Shown here: positions 20,046 to 29,290 of the stretch, one piece after another | How the letters are laid out: every line of letters starts with the position of its first letter | Numbering within the stretch: position 1 is the first letter of the stretch | Source of the DNA: an uncultured Thiohalocapsa sp. | GTDB taxonomy: Bacteria > Pseudomonadota > Gammaproteobacteria > Chromatiales > Chromatiaceae | DNA length: 64,000 nt | Assembly: GCF_913063425.1 (NCBI RefSeq) | Contig: NZ_CAJXYK010000025.1 | Location: forward strand, 1-64,000 | Direction of reading: 5' to 3' | Translations under genes and position numbers: made by a program | The notes under the pieces: model-generated | Seen by the model: only the letters and a program-made list of their open reading frames with translations | The model's database searches: none | What the model was told of the DNA's origin: nothing

Positions 20046-20651
20046 ATGTCTGTTCTGCCCAACACCCCCCACAATCTGCATTGGCTGCTGCTCGCCGCCC
20101 TCTTCGCCGTCGTCGCACCGGTGAGCGCCGGCGACGATCACGACCATGGCCATGAGCATGACCACGCCGGCGGCGACCACGACCACCGCCAGCACGACGC
20201 CCATGTGCATGGTGTCGCGGCGCTGAATGTCGCCGTGGACGCCGACACCCTGCTGGTGGAGCTTGACACCCCGGCGGCGAACATCGTCGGCTTCGAGCAC
20301 CCGCCGCGGGATGAAGACGAGCGCGCCGCCATCGCCGCGGCCCGCGAGACCATGGCGGACGGCGCCGCGCTCTTCGTGCCCAACGCCGGGGCCGAGTGCG
20401 TGCAGATGGCGCACCAGGTGAGCCTGGACCTCGGCAGCCCGGAGGATCACGCCCACACCGACGGTGAGATCCACGCCGATGCCCACGGCGAATGGGCCTT
20501 CACCTGTGCCAAGCCGGCGGCGCTGCGCGAGCTGGACGTGCGGCTGTTCGAGGTTTTTCCCGGCAAGGAGAAGCTGCGGGTGCAGCTGATCACGCCGGGC
20601 GGGCAGCGCGGTGCCGAGCTGACGCCGGACGATCACAAGCTGGCGCTGTGA
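20046..20651 (+). CDS. DUF2796 (ZrgA-like) periplasmic zinc-associated protein
   Basis: 201 aa; signal peptide, His/Asp-rich DDHDHGHEHDHAGGDHDHRQHDAHVHG then GVAALNVAVDADTLLVELDTPAANIVGFEHPP. Confidence 0.85.
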   Translation: MSVLPNTPHNLHWLLLAALFAVVAPVSAGDDHDHGHEHDHAGGDHDHRQHDAHVHGVAALNVAVDADTLLVELDTPAANIVGFEHPPRDEDERAAIAAARETMADGAALFVPNAGAECVQMAHQVSLDLGSPEDHAHTDGEIHADAHGEWAFTCAKPAALRELDVRLFEVFPGKEKLRVQLITPGGQRGAELTPDDHKLAL

Positions 20652-21412
20652 GCACCCCGGCAGCGCCTGCGGCTGCGCCTGTGACGGCGGATGCGCCGAG
20701 TGCGCAGGCGCCCATCGTCCAGCTGGACGCCGTGCGCTTTCGCTGGCGCCGCAAGGGGCCGGACATCCTGGTCCTGGAACGGCTCGCCGTGGCGCGCGGC
20801 GAACGGCTCTTCATCGAAGGCCCGAGCGGCAGCGGCAAGAGCACTCTGCTGGGCCTGCTCGCCGGCGTCACGGTGCCGCAGGCCGGCCGGGTGCGGGTGC
20901 TGGGCGAGGATCTCTCCGCGCGCTCGGGCCCCGAGCGGGACCATTTCCGCGCCCACCACATCGGTTACATCTTCCAGCAGTTCAACCTGATCCCCTACCT
21001 CGGCATCGTCGACAACGTGGTGCTGCCCTGCCGCTTCTCGGCGCTGCGAAAACAGCGTGCGCTGGCGCGCTCGCCGAGCCTGCGGGCGGAGGCGAGGCGC
21101 CTGCTCGGCCACCTGGACCTCGCGGCGCCGGCGCTGCTGCGCCAGCCGGTGACGGAGCTGAGCGTCGGCCAGCAGCAGCGCGTCGCCGCCGCCCGCGCGC
21201 TCATGGGCGCACCGGAGCTGATCATCGCCGACGAGCCCACCTCGTCGCTGGACGCCGACCGCCGCCGCGCCTTCGTGCAGCTCCTGTTCGACGAGTGTGC
21301 GGCCACCGGCGCCACGCTCATCTTCGTGAGCCACGACGCCTCACTGGAACCGCTCTTCGACCGCACGCTGCGGCTCGCCCAGGTCAATCAGGCCGCACGC
21401 ACCGGGGGCTGA
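20648..21412 (+). CDS. ABC transporter ATP-binding protein (LolD/MacB-like)
   Basis: GTG start at 20648 overlapping previous stop; GPSGSGKSTLLGLLAG, LSVGQQQRVAAARAL, ELIIADEPTSSLD. Confidence 0.85.
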   Translation: MSTPAAPAAAPVTADAPSAQAPIVQLDAVRFRWRRKGPDILVLERLAVARGERLFIEGPSGSGKSTLLGLLAGVTVPQAGRVRVLGEDLSARSGPERDHFRAHHIGYIFQQFNLIPYLGIVDNVVLPCRFSALRKQRALARSPSLRAEARRLLGHLDLAAPALLRQPVTELSVGQQQRVAAARALMGAPELIIADEPTSSLDADRRRAFVQLLFDECAATGATLIFVSHDASLEPLFDRTLRLAQVNQAARTGG

Positions 21413-21660
21413 CGGTTGCCCATGCAGGGGGGCTCGCCGTTCCGCGTCGCGACCGCCGCGGTCTCCCGCCGGAACGACCTCGCCGTCCGCGTCACGCGCC
21501 GGGAAGCCCGGCAAATCGCGCAGGTCTTCGCGTCTCCCCTGCGCGTTTTCGCGTCTTCGCGTGCCCTCCTCTCGCCGGAGGCTGCCATGCCGCACCGAGT
21601 TGCGTTGCCGCCGAGCGCCGGGGATCGCCTGCCGCCGGCATGGGGCCGGCGGCGGGCGAA

Positions 21661-21683
21661 GCCGGCTGGAAGCCGGCGCTCCC
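21661..21683. repeat. Interspersed REP-like palindromic repeat, copy 1
   Basis: gccggctggaagccggcgctccc; identical 23 bp at 31328-31350. Confidence 0.8.
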
Positions 21684-21687
21684 AGGC

Positions 21688-22563
21688 TCAGGCCGCGCGC
21701 GGCGGCGTCTCAACGAACAACTGCTCCAGCAGATCCCCGATGCGCGTCTGCCGCGCATGGCGCAGCACCACATCCACCGGCAGAAGCGACGGCAGCGCCG
21801 CCGGCGGGGCGATGACGGCGGTGCCCGGCACCAGGGCGTGCTCGGTACGGGCGGTGACGCCCAGGCCATTCTTCACCGCGGCCATCAGCCCCGGCAGGCT
21901 GGTGGTGGTGTAGGCCACGCGCCAGGGGATGCCGGCGGCGTTGAGCGCATCCACCGCCACCTGCCGGAAGGTGCAGGGCGGGGAGAAGGTGGCGAGCGGC
22001 AACGGCGCGGTGCCGTCCCAGGGCGACTCGCCACCGGCGGCCTCGGCGCCGATCCACCTGAGCTGCGCCTGCCCCAGCACCCGCCCGCCGCCGCCGGCCC
22101 CCGCGTGGCGCACCGTCAGTGTGAGGTCATAGTCGCCGTGCTCGAAGCCGGCGGCGAGGTCCCGCGCAAAGCCCGTGTGCACGTGCAGCCGCACCCTGGG
22201 GTAGGTGCGCGCGAACTGGGCCAGCAGCTCCGGGAAAGGCCCTTCGGACAGGCCCTGGGCCACGCCGAGGCGCAGCTCGCCCGCGATGGCGCTGTCCGCC
22301 ACCGCGGCCACCGCCGCCTCCTGCATGCGCAGCAGCTGGCGGGCATGGCCCACGAAGCGCTCCCCCGCCGCCGTCAGCCGGCGCTTGCGCCCCTGCGCCG
22401 CGAACAGGGCGCAGCCGAGCTCCTGTTCCAATCGGCGCACCTGCTGGCTCACCGTAGACTGGGTCTTGTGCAGCTGGCGGGCGGCGCGGTTGAAGCCGTC
22501 GAGGTCCACGACGGTGACGAAGGTACGCAGCAGCTCGGTGCTGAGGTTGGGCTGGTTGGGCAT
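21688..22563 (-). CDS. LysR family transcriptional regulator
   Basis: 291 aa; LLRTFVTVVDLDGFNRAARQLHKTQSTVSQQVRRLEQELGCALF HTH. Confidence 0.93.
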   Translation of the reverse strand: MPNQPNLSTELLRTFVTVVDLDGFNRAARQLHKTQSTVSQQVRRLEQELGCALFAAQGRKRRLTAAGERFVGHARQLLRMQEAAVAAVADSAIAGELRLGVAQGLSEGPFPELLAQFARTYPRVRLHVHTGFARDLAAGFEHGDYDLTLTVRHAGAGGGGRVLGQAQLRWIGAEAAGGESPWDGTAPLPLATFSPPCTFRQVAVDALNAAGIPWRVAYTTTSLPGLMAAVKNGLGVTARTEHALVPGTAVIAPPAALPSLLPVDVVLRHARQTRIGDLLEQLFVETPPRAA

Positions 22564-22748
22564 TGAGCGGTGACTCCGCGGGAACGGGCTGGGTCACGCG
22601 AAGACGCAAAGACGCGAAGGGCGCGCGGCCTCTTGCGCCGTGGACAGCAGCTCCCGGGCGCGCGATGAGGCGCTTGGGTGGTCAGGGCGTGAGCAGGGCA
22701 GGAGGCGCGAAGGGGAGAACACCGTGTTTCAGCATCCGTGAGTGGGCC

Positions 22749-22804
22749 TTGATCGTTCGCCAATCATCATAGAACAGTCCAGAAAATATCATTAGAACGA
22801 TCAA
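22749..22804. promoter_or_regulatory. Inverted repeat TTGATCGTTC...GAACGATCAA between divergent lysR and ilvD
   Basis: Perfect 10-bp arms at 22749-22758 and 22795-22804, AT-rich 36-bp spacer. Confidence 0.6.
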
Positions 22805-22924
22805 TTGGTTTCGGCTAGTGTCGGGTCCGTGGCGCGAGAAGCGCGGTACGCCCCGATCGTCGGCCGATCTCGCGCATACTCTCGGCTCGCAACCCCCTCC
22901 ACCAGCATCAACCAGAGGCCCACG

Positions 22925-24607
22925 ATGGATAAGAAGCTCAACCGCTACAGCTCCCGCGTCACCGAGCCCAAGGCCCAGGGCGCCTCCCAGGCCATGCTCT
23001 ATGCCACCGGCCTCACCGAGGACGACCTCGGCAAGCCGCTCATCGGCATCGCCGGCGTCTACCTGGAGGGCAACCCCTGCAATATGCACATGCTGGAGCT
23101 CGCCGCGGAGGTGAAGGCCGGCACCGACGAGGCCGGCATGGTGGGCATGCGCTTCAACACCATCGGCGTGTCGGACGGCATCAGCATGGGCACCCGCGGC
23201 ATGAGCTATTCGCTCCAGTCACGCGACCTCATTGCCGACTCCATGGAGACCGTCTGCGGCGCGCAGTGGTACGACGGGCTCATTGCGCTGCCCGGCTGCG
23301 ACAAGAACATGCCGGGCTCGGTTATGGCCATGGCGCGGCTCGACCGCCCCGGCATCATGGTCTACGGCGGCACCATCCGGGCCGGGCACGGCAAATCGGG
23401 GCAGCCGCTGGACATCGTCTCGGCGTTCCAGAGCTACGGGCAGTTCATCGCCGGCACCATCAGCGAGGAGGAGCGCCAGGACATCGTCCGCCACGCCTGC
23501 CCGGGCCCCGGCGCCTGCGGCGGCATGTACACCGCCAACACCATGGCGTCGGCCATCGAGGCGCTCGGCATGTCCCTGCCCTACAGCGCCTCGACACCGG
23601 CCACGGACCCGGCCAAGTCCGAGGAATGCCGCCGCGCCGGTGAGGCCATGCGCAACCTGCTGGAGCACAACATCAAGCCCAGCGACATCATGACCCGCGC
23701 CGCCTTCGACAACGCGCTGGCGGTGGTCATGGCCTTGGGCGGCTCCACCAACGCCGTACTGCACCTCATCGCCATGTCCCGCGCCATCGGCGTGAACCTG
23801 ACCCTGGAGGACGTGCAGGCGGCCTCGGATCGCACGCCCTACCTCGCCGACTTGAAGCCCAGCGGCAAGTACGTGATGGAGGACCTGCACCAGGTGGGCG
23901 GCACGCCGGCGGTGATGAAGTACCTGATGTCCTTCGGCCTGATGCACCGCGACTGTCTCACGGTCACCGGCCATACCCTGGAGCAGAACCTCGCCGACCT
24001 GCCGGGCCTGGATGCGGACCAGCAGATCGTCATGCCCGTCACCAAGCCCATCAAGGAGACGGCCCACATCCAGATCCTGAAGGGCAACCTGGCCCCCGAG
24101 GGCGCCGTGGCCAAGATCACCGGCAAGGAAGGGCTCCAGTTCCAGGGTCCCGCCCGCGTCTTCGACGCCGAGGAGGACATGCTCCACGCCTTGGAAGACG
24201 GCAGGATCCAAAAGGGCGACGTCGTCGTCATCCGCTACGAGGGTCCCAAGGGCGGCCCCGGCATGCCGGAGATGCTCACGCCCACCAGCGCCATCATGGG
24301 CGCCGGTCTCGGCAAGGACGTCGCGCTCATCACCGACGGGCGCTTCTCCGGCGGCTCCCACGGCTTCATCATCGGCCACGTCTGCCCCGAGGCCCAGGAA
24401 GGCGGCCCCATCGCCCTGCTGAAGGACGGCGACACCGTCACCATCGACGCCGCCCAGCGCCTCCTGGCCATGGACGTAGACGACCAGGAGCTTGCGCGCC
24501 GCCGCGCCGAGTGGACCATGCCGCCCTACAAGGCCACCCGCGGCACGCTCTACAAGTACATCAAGGCCGTGCAGCCGGCGTCGGTGGGCTGTGTGACGGA
24601 TGAATAG
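22925..24607 (+). CDS. ilvD: Dihydroxy-acid dehydratase
   Basis: [87 protein letters not shown]. Confidence 0.95.
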   Translation: MDKKLNRYSSRVTEPKAQGASQAMLYATGLTEDDLGKPLIGIAGVYLEGNPCNMHMLELAAEVKAGTDEAGMVGMRFNTIGVSDGISMGTRGMSYSLQSRDLIADSMETVCGAQWYDGLIALPGCDKNMPGSVMAMARLDRPGIMVYGGTIRAGHGKSGQPLDIVSAFQSYGQFIAGTISEEERQDIVRHACPGPGACGGMYTANTMASAIEALGMSLPYSASTPATDPAKSEECRRAGEAMRNLLEHNIKPSDIMTRAAFDNALAVVMALGGSTNAVLHLIAMSRAIGVNLTLEDVQAASDRTPYLADLKPSGKYVMEDLHQVGGTPAVMKYLMSFGLMHRDCLTVTGHTLEQNLADLPGLDADQQIVMPVTKPIKETAHIQILKGNLAPEGAVAKITGKEGLQFQGPARVFDAEEDMLHALEDGRIQKGDVVVIRYEGPKGGPGMPEMLTPTSAIMGAGLGKDVALITDGRFSGGSHGFIIGHVCPEAQEGGPIALLKDGDTVTIDAAQRLLAMDVDDQELARRRAEWTMPPYKATRGTLYKYIKAVQPASVGCVTDE

Positions 24608-24639
24608 AGTACGGAGCGCCGAGTAATAAGTACGGAGGC

Positions 24640-24807
24640 ATGCCCGTCGAACATCGGCGTTCCGATACCCTGTACGAGGATGCGATCCTCGCGGCAACGG
24701 CGCTGACCCATGGCCTGATCGTGGTCACCCGCAACGTGCGCGACTTCACGCCCTTCTCGGTACCGACGCTGAACCCCTTCGACGCGTCCGCAGTGGGCAA
24801 AAGGTAA
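24640..24807 (+). pseudogene. C-terminal remnant of a VapC-type PIN toxin
   Basis: Translation MPVEHRRSDTLYEDAILAATALTHGLIVVTRNVRDFTPFSVPTLNPFDASAVGKR*; D..IAA.A..H...VVTRN..DF is the PIN C-terminal signature; no N-terminal half. Confidence 0.8.
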
Positions 24808-24847
24808 GACCTGACGCTGAGGCAGGTCATGACGCTGAGGCAGGTCA
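24793..24847. repeat. REP-like element plus short direct repeat
   Basis: gggcaaaaggtaagacctgac resembles gggcaaaaaggcaagacccgac at 25642; followed by two copies of tgacgctgaggcaggtca. Confidence 0.65.
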
Positions 24848-25264
24848 GCCTCCTTCCGCTCCACCCGGCAGCAGGTCAAAGCCCTGCTCGGCGAAATGCC
24901 CGTCGAAGGCGAAGGCCCGCCGGAGGTTGAGCCGCCGCATGACCGCAAAGCTGGTGCAGTCCACGAGACTCAGCCGGCGGCGCCCCTGGGTCAGCAATGC
25001 GCTGACGGCCGCCGTGTGATCCTGCTCGGTGACCCAGCAGGTCGACACGACCGGCAACATCGCGTCATTGAGCGCCCGTACGGCCGTGAGGCCGAGCCTC
25101 GCCTGGATGAGCGCAAAAGACTCGACCAGGATGTAGTTGGTGGTCAGGAGGGCTGTCGGACGCGCGGCGGACAGGAGTGATCGCCAGGTTTCCCGCGCCT
25201 GCGCCTGCACCCGATCCTCGCGATCGAGGATGGCATAGAGGGCGGATGCATCGATGAAGATCAA
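24845..25264 (-). CDS. vapC: PIN domain ribonuclease toxin (VapC family)
   Basis: 139 aa; MIFIDASALYAILDREDRVQ...LSLVDCTSFAVMRRLNLRRAFAFDGHFAEQGF. Confidence 0.88.
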   Translation of the reverse strand: MIFIDASALYAILDREDRVQAQARETWRSLLSAARPTALLTTNYILVESFALIQARLGLTAVRALNDAMLPVVSTCWVTEQDHTAAVSALLTQGRRRLSLVDCTSFAVMRRLNLRRAFAFDGHFAEQGFDLLPGGAEGG

Positions 25265-25509
25265 GGGCCGAAGGCTCCGGTCAGGTAGTCGTCATGGCGC
25301 TCGGCAACGTCCTGATACCCGGATGCGAAACGCCCCGCCGCTGCCATGGCCTGTTCTCGCAGGGCATCCGCGGTAGGCGCTGTGCGTGAATCCATCCAGT
25401 CATCGACTGCACGGCGCACGAGTGACGAGACCGACGCATGCTCGGCGGCGGCCTGCTCGCGAAGCGCCCGGAGCTGTCGCTCGTCGAACTGGATCTGAAC
25501 GCGAACCAT
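25261..25509 (-). CDS. Ribbon-helix-helix antitoxin
   Basis: MVRVQIQFDERQLRALREQAAAEHASVSSLVRRAVDDWM; 4-bp overlap with the PIN toxin. Confidence 0.8.
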   Translation of the reverse strand: MVRVQIQFDERQLRALREQAAAEHASVSSLVRRAVDDWMDSRTAPTADALREQAMAAAGRFASGYQDVAERHDDYLTGAFGP

Positions 25510-25617
25510 TTTGTGTATGCCATCAGCCAGCATATGGTGATGGCAGTTTAGTGCCGTGGCAGGGTGGCCGCAAAGTGCGCAGCCACTGCTCCCTCGCGTC
25601 GCCATGCTGTAGCTCAG

Positions 25618-25664
25618 GGTCGGGTCCTGCCTTTTGCCGTCCGGGCAAAAAGGCAAGACCCGAC
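25618..25664. repeat. Long palindromic REP-like hairpin
   Basis: ggtcgggtcctgccttttgcc...gggcaaaaaggcaagacccgacc near-perfect inverted repeat. Confidence 0.75.
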
Positions 25665-25723
25665 CATCCCCCCGCGCCGCCGAAGCGGCTCGGCAGCCCA
25701 GAGCCCAGGTCGACCATCAGTGG

Positions 25724-28700
25724 TTAGGCCGACGCGGAGCCGGCGCCGACACCGTCGCGCACCAGGGCCAGCATCTGGTCGTAGTCGAGGCGGGCGCTGT
25801 CGTCGGTGCCCTCGAGCAGGGCGTCGGCGAGGTCGCGCTTGGCGGCGTGCAGCTTCAGGATCTTCTGCTCGATGGTGTCTTTCGCCACGAGACGGTAGAT
25901 GGTCACCGGGCGCTCCTGGCCGATGCGGTGGGCGCGGTCGGAGGCCTGATCCTCAACGGCCGGGTTCCACCAGGGGTCCATGTGGATCACGTAGTCGGCG
26001 GCGGTCAGGTTCAGGCCGGCGCCGCCGGCGCGCAGGCTGATCAGGAACAGCTCGCCGTCGCCGGCCTGGAAGGCGTCCACGGCGGCGCGGCGCCTGGGCT
26101 CCGGGGTCGAGCCATCGAGGTACTGGTAGCGGATGCCGCGGGCGTCCAGGTGCTCGCGGATCAGGCGCAGGTGGTCGACGAACTGGCTGAAGACCAGCGC
26201 CTTGTGGCGGTTCTCGCGCATCTCGTCCACCAGGTCCGCGAAGGCGTCGAGCTTGCTGCTCGGCAGCTGGCTGTCCGGCTGGGTGTTGTCCGGCAGGGCC
26301 AGGCGCGGATGGCAGCAGGCGCGGCGCAGGCGCATGATCTCGGCCAGCAGCTGCATGCGCCGCTGGCCCGGGTTGGCGCTGTCCGCGGCGGCCTCGATGC
26401 GGTCCAGGGCGTCGCGGCGCACGGCCTCGTACAGGGCCAGCTCGCTGTCGCTGAGCTCGATCTCCAGCGTGATCTCGGTGCGCGGCGGCAGCTCGCTCAG
26501 GACCTCGCTCTTCAGGCGGCGCAGGATGAACGGGCGCAGCAGCCGGCGCAGCCGGTCGCGGGCGGCCTGGTCCTGGTGCTGCTCGATGGGCACCGCAAAG
26601 CGGGCGTTGAAGGCATCATGCGAGCCGAGCAGGCCGGGATTGATGAAGCGGAACAGATTCCACAGCTCGCCCAGGTGGTTCTCGATGGGCGTGCCGGTGG
26701 TGATCATCCGAAAGGCCCCGTCGAGCTGCATCATGGCCCGGGAGCGCTTGGTGAGCGCGTTCTTGAAGGCCTGGGCCTCGTCGGCGACGATGGTCTGCCA
26801 GTGCACGCCGGCGAGGCGCTCGGCCTCGGTCTGCAAGAGCCCGTAGCTGGCGACGATCAGATCAAAGGGCCCGGCCGCCGCCAGCATCGCTGCGCGGTCG
26901 CCGGGGCCGAAGCGCAGCGGGCGCAGGGTCGGCGCGAAGCGCGCGGCCTCCTCCAGCCAGTTGCCGCAGACCGAGGTCGGCGCCAGCACCAGGGTCGGCC
27001 CGGCCGGCGCCCGGGACAGGATCAGCGCCAGGGCCTGCACGGTCTTACCGAGCCCCATGTCGTCGGCCAGGCAGGCGCCGGCGCCCCAGTGCGCGAGCCG
27101 CGCCAGCCAGCGGTAGCCCTCCACCTGGTAGTCGCGCAGCTCCGCCTGCAGTGTGGACGGCACCTGCGGGTCCAGCGTGCGCACCTCGCGCAGGCGCTCC
27201 AGCTGCGCGTCCCAATCCGGAGACCCGGCGACTTTCATGCCATCCATCAGCTCCTCCACGGCGGCCGCCGCCAGCGGATGGAAGCGACCGCGATCGGTCA
27301 GGGCCGCGAGCCCGTCCAGGCGCCGGCGCAGGGCGTCGCTCAGGCTCAGCACGTCGCGCTCGCCCAAGCGCACGAAGCGGCTGTTGGTCGCGGCGGCCCG
27401 CGCCAGCAGCTCGCGCAGCGCGATGACGCGGCCATCGTCGAGGCGCAGCTCCCCGCCGAGCTCGAGCCAATCCTGCCGGCGGGCAACGGCGGGGCGCAGC
27501 TGCTCCACCCGGGCCTGGGCCGTCAGCGCGATGCGCTTGCCCTTGGGCCAGTCCAGCACCACCGCGTCGCCCAGGTCCTGCAACTGCTCCAGCGCGCTCA
27601 GCGCGGTCTCCGGGTCGTCGAGCTGCCAGTGGCCGACTTCGGCGACTGTGTCCGTCCGGTCCTCGCCGGCCAGCGCCGGGCACTGCGCCAGCAGGTCCTG
27701 CACGGCCTCGCGCTCGGCCTTAAGTCGGCGGGTGCAGCGCACCGCCCGGCCGTCGATCTCGGTGAGCAGGGTCGCGCTGCCCGCGCCGGGGCGCAGCTGC
27801 GGGCCGGCGTCGCCGCAGGGGTGCACGAACAGCTCCAGGCTCAGGCCCTCATCCAGCGGGGTCAGATGCAGGTGCGGGCGCGGATCGGCCTCGATCTGCT
27901 CCGCGGCATCGTCGGCACCGCCGCCGATGTCCGAATGCACAGTGACCATCGGCGCAATGGTGGCCAGGCTGGCCAGCAGCCGGCGCTCGGCGCCCTTGGG
28001 TACCTGTAGACCCTCATAGCCGAGGATCGAGGCGATCTGCCGGTGCCCGGCATCGAATTCCACCAGCCGGACGCGCCGCTGCGACTCGCGCACCGGCACC
28101 ACGCTCAGGCCTTCCTTCGGGAAGGGCTCGATGCGTACCAGGATATCGCGGCTGCGCCGCGACACCGTCAGCGTCGGGCCGCTGCGGATCAGCTCCACCG
28201 GCGCCTCGTCGCCCGGGTCGGCGAGCAGCAGCGGATGGCCCACCGCGGCGATCAGGGCCCGATCCGGGTCCAGCAGGTAGATCCACTGCCCGCCCCTGCC
28301 CCAGGGGCCGCGCATCTGCTCGCGCACGATGCAGTCGCAGATGGCCCGATCCTGCGGTGTCAGATGCGGCATCTGCTGGGCCTCTTCGGCCAGGCGCTGC
28401 AAGGACACGGCGCGGCCCCGGGTCCAGCCGCCGGCCTTGGTGCGCTTCTGCTCGCGCGGCTCCAGGGTCGCGTACTCGCCCTTCAGCACCAGGAGCCAGA
28501 TCAGGCGCAGGCTGTGCCCGGCGCCGTCGTCGTCGCCGGCGCTGTCCGGGGCGAGCCGCTCCAGGGCCTCCAGCGCCAGTTCCCAGCTCGGCTTCGGCTG
28601 CAGCAGATCGGCCAGGGGCTCGCACGCGGCCGTGGTCGGGTCCGGGCTCGGCAGCTCGCCGGTGTAGCCGCAAGCCCGCAGCACCGCGATGGCCTCGGCC

Positions 28701-29290
28701 GCGTACCAGCGCTCGCCCTGCTCCGCGGCGGTGTGGGCATGGCGGGCCAGGGCCGGCAGTGCGCCCTTGTCCAGTGGCTCGCCGAGCCAATGCAGCGCCA
28801 GGGTCTGGAACAGGAGCGGCAGCGGGCCCTTAGGGCCGAGTATGAAGTGCAGCGCATAGCCGTCCGCAGGCTTGGCCTGGCCGGACAGGACCCCGGCCAG
28901 ATCGCCGATGATGCGAAAGACGTATTCGAATGGGTCCGTGACGCTGGCGCGCAGGCAGGTGGCCACCTGCTGCTGCACCCGGGTCAGATCGTCCGCCTCG
29001 CCGCGCCGCAGCAGGAGCAGCAGGTACAGCACGCCGGGCAGGCGCTGCAGGTACAGCTTGCGCTTGCCGGTGCGCTTGCGCTCGGCCTTGTGGGCGGCGT
29101 CGAAATGGGCGATTGCCTCGTCATAGTTGCCGCGCAGCACGCCGAGCCAGCCGGCCAGGGTCTCGGCCTCGGTCTCGGTGCGCTCGGCCAGCAGCGGGTT
29201 AAGCTCAGCGGCCGGCACGGTCAGCAGGTCCAGCGCCGCGTCCGGCTGGCTCTGCAGGGCGCGGTCGATGAGCTCGCGGGCGGCGCTCAT
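25724..29290 (-). CDS. SNF2-family DEAD/DEAH helicase, 1188 aa
   Basis: LADDMGLGKTVQALALIL, IVADEAQAFKN, TGTPIENHLGELWNLFRF, SLRAGGAGLNLTAADYVIHMDPWWNPAVEDQASDRAHRIGQ. Confidence 0.93.
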   Translation of the reverse strand: MSAARELIDRALQSQPDAALDLLTVPAAELNPLLAERTETEAETLAGWLGVLRGNYDEAIAHFDAAHKAERKRTGKRKLYLQRLPGVLYLLLLLRRGEADDLTRVQQQVATCLRASVTDPFEYVFRIIGDLAGVLSGQAKPADGYALHFILGPKGPLPLLFQTLALHWLGEPLDKGALPALARHAHTAAEQGERWYAAEAIAVLRACGYTGELPSPDPTTAACEPLADLLQPKPSWELALEALERLAPDSAGDDDGAGHSLRLIWLLVLKGEYATLEPREQKRTKAGGWTRGRAVSLQRLAEEAQQMPHLTPQDRAICDCIVREQMRGPWGRGGQWIYLLDPDRALIAAVGHPLLLADPGDEAPVELIRSGPTLTVSRRSRDILVRIEPFPKEGLSVVPVRESQRRVRLVEFDAGHRQIASILGYEGLQVPKGAERRLLASLATIAPMVTVHSDIGGGADDAAEQIEADPRPHLHLTPLDEGLSLELFVHPCGDAGPQLRPGAGSATLLTEIDGRAVRCTRRLKAEREAVQDLLAQCPALAGEDRTDTVAEVGHWQLDDPETALSALEQLQDLGDAVVLDWPKGKRIALTAQARVEQLRPAVARRQDWLELGGELRLDDGRVIALRELLARAAATNSRFVRLGERDVLSLSDALRRRLDGLAALTDRGRFHPLAAAAVEELMDGMKVAGSPDWDAQLERLREVRTLDPQVPSTLQAELRDYQVEGYRWLARLAHWGAGACLADDMGLGKTVQALALILSRAPAGPTLVLAPTSVCGNWLEEAARFAPTLRPLRFGPGDRAAMLAAAGPFDLIVASYGLLQTEAERLAGVHWQTIVADEAQAFKNALTKRSRAMMQLDGAFRMITTGTPIENHLGELWNLFRFINPGLLGSHDAFNARFAVPIEQHQDQAARDRLRRLLRPFILRRLKSEVLSELPPRTEITLEIELSDSELALYEAVRRDALDRIEAAADSANPGQRRMQLLAEIMRLRRACCHPRLALPDNTQPDSQLPSSKLDAFADLVDEMRENRHKALVFSQFVDHLRLIREHLDARGIRYQYLDGSTPEPRRRAAVDAFQAGDGELFLISLRAGGAGLNLTAADYVIHMDPWWNPAVEDQASDRAHRIGQERPVTIYRLVAKDTIEQKILKLHAAKRDLADALLEGTDDSARLDYDQMLALVRDGVGAGSASA

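Noticed and set aside
25634-28009. 791-aa ORF antisense to the SNF2 gene
   Set aside because: No recognisable motif; opposite strand encodes all SNF2 helicase motifs.
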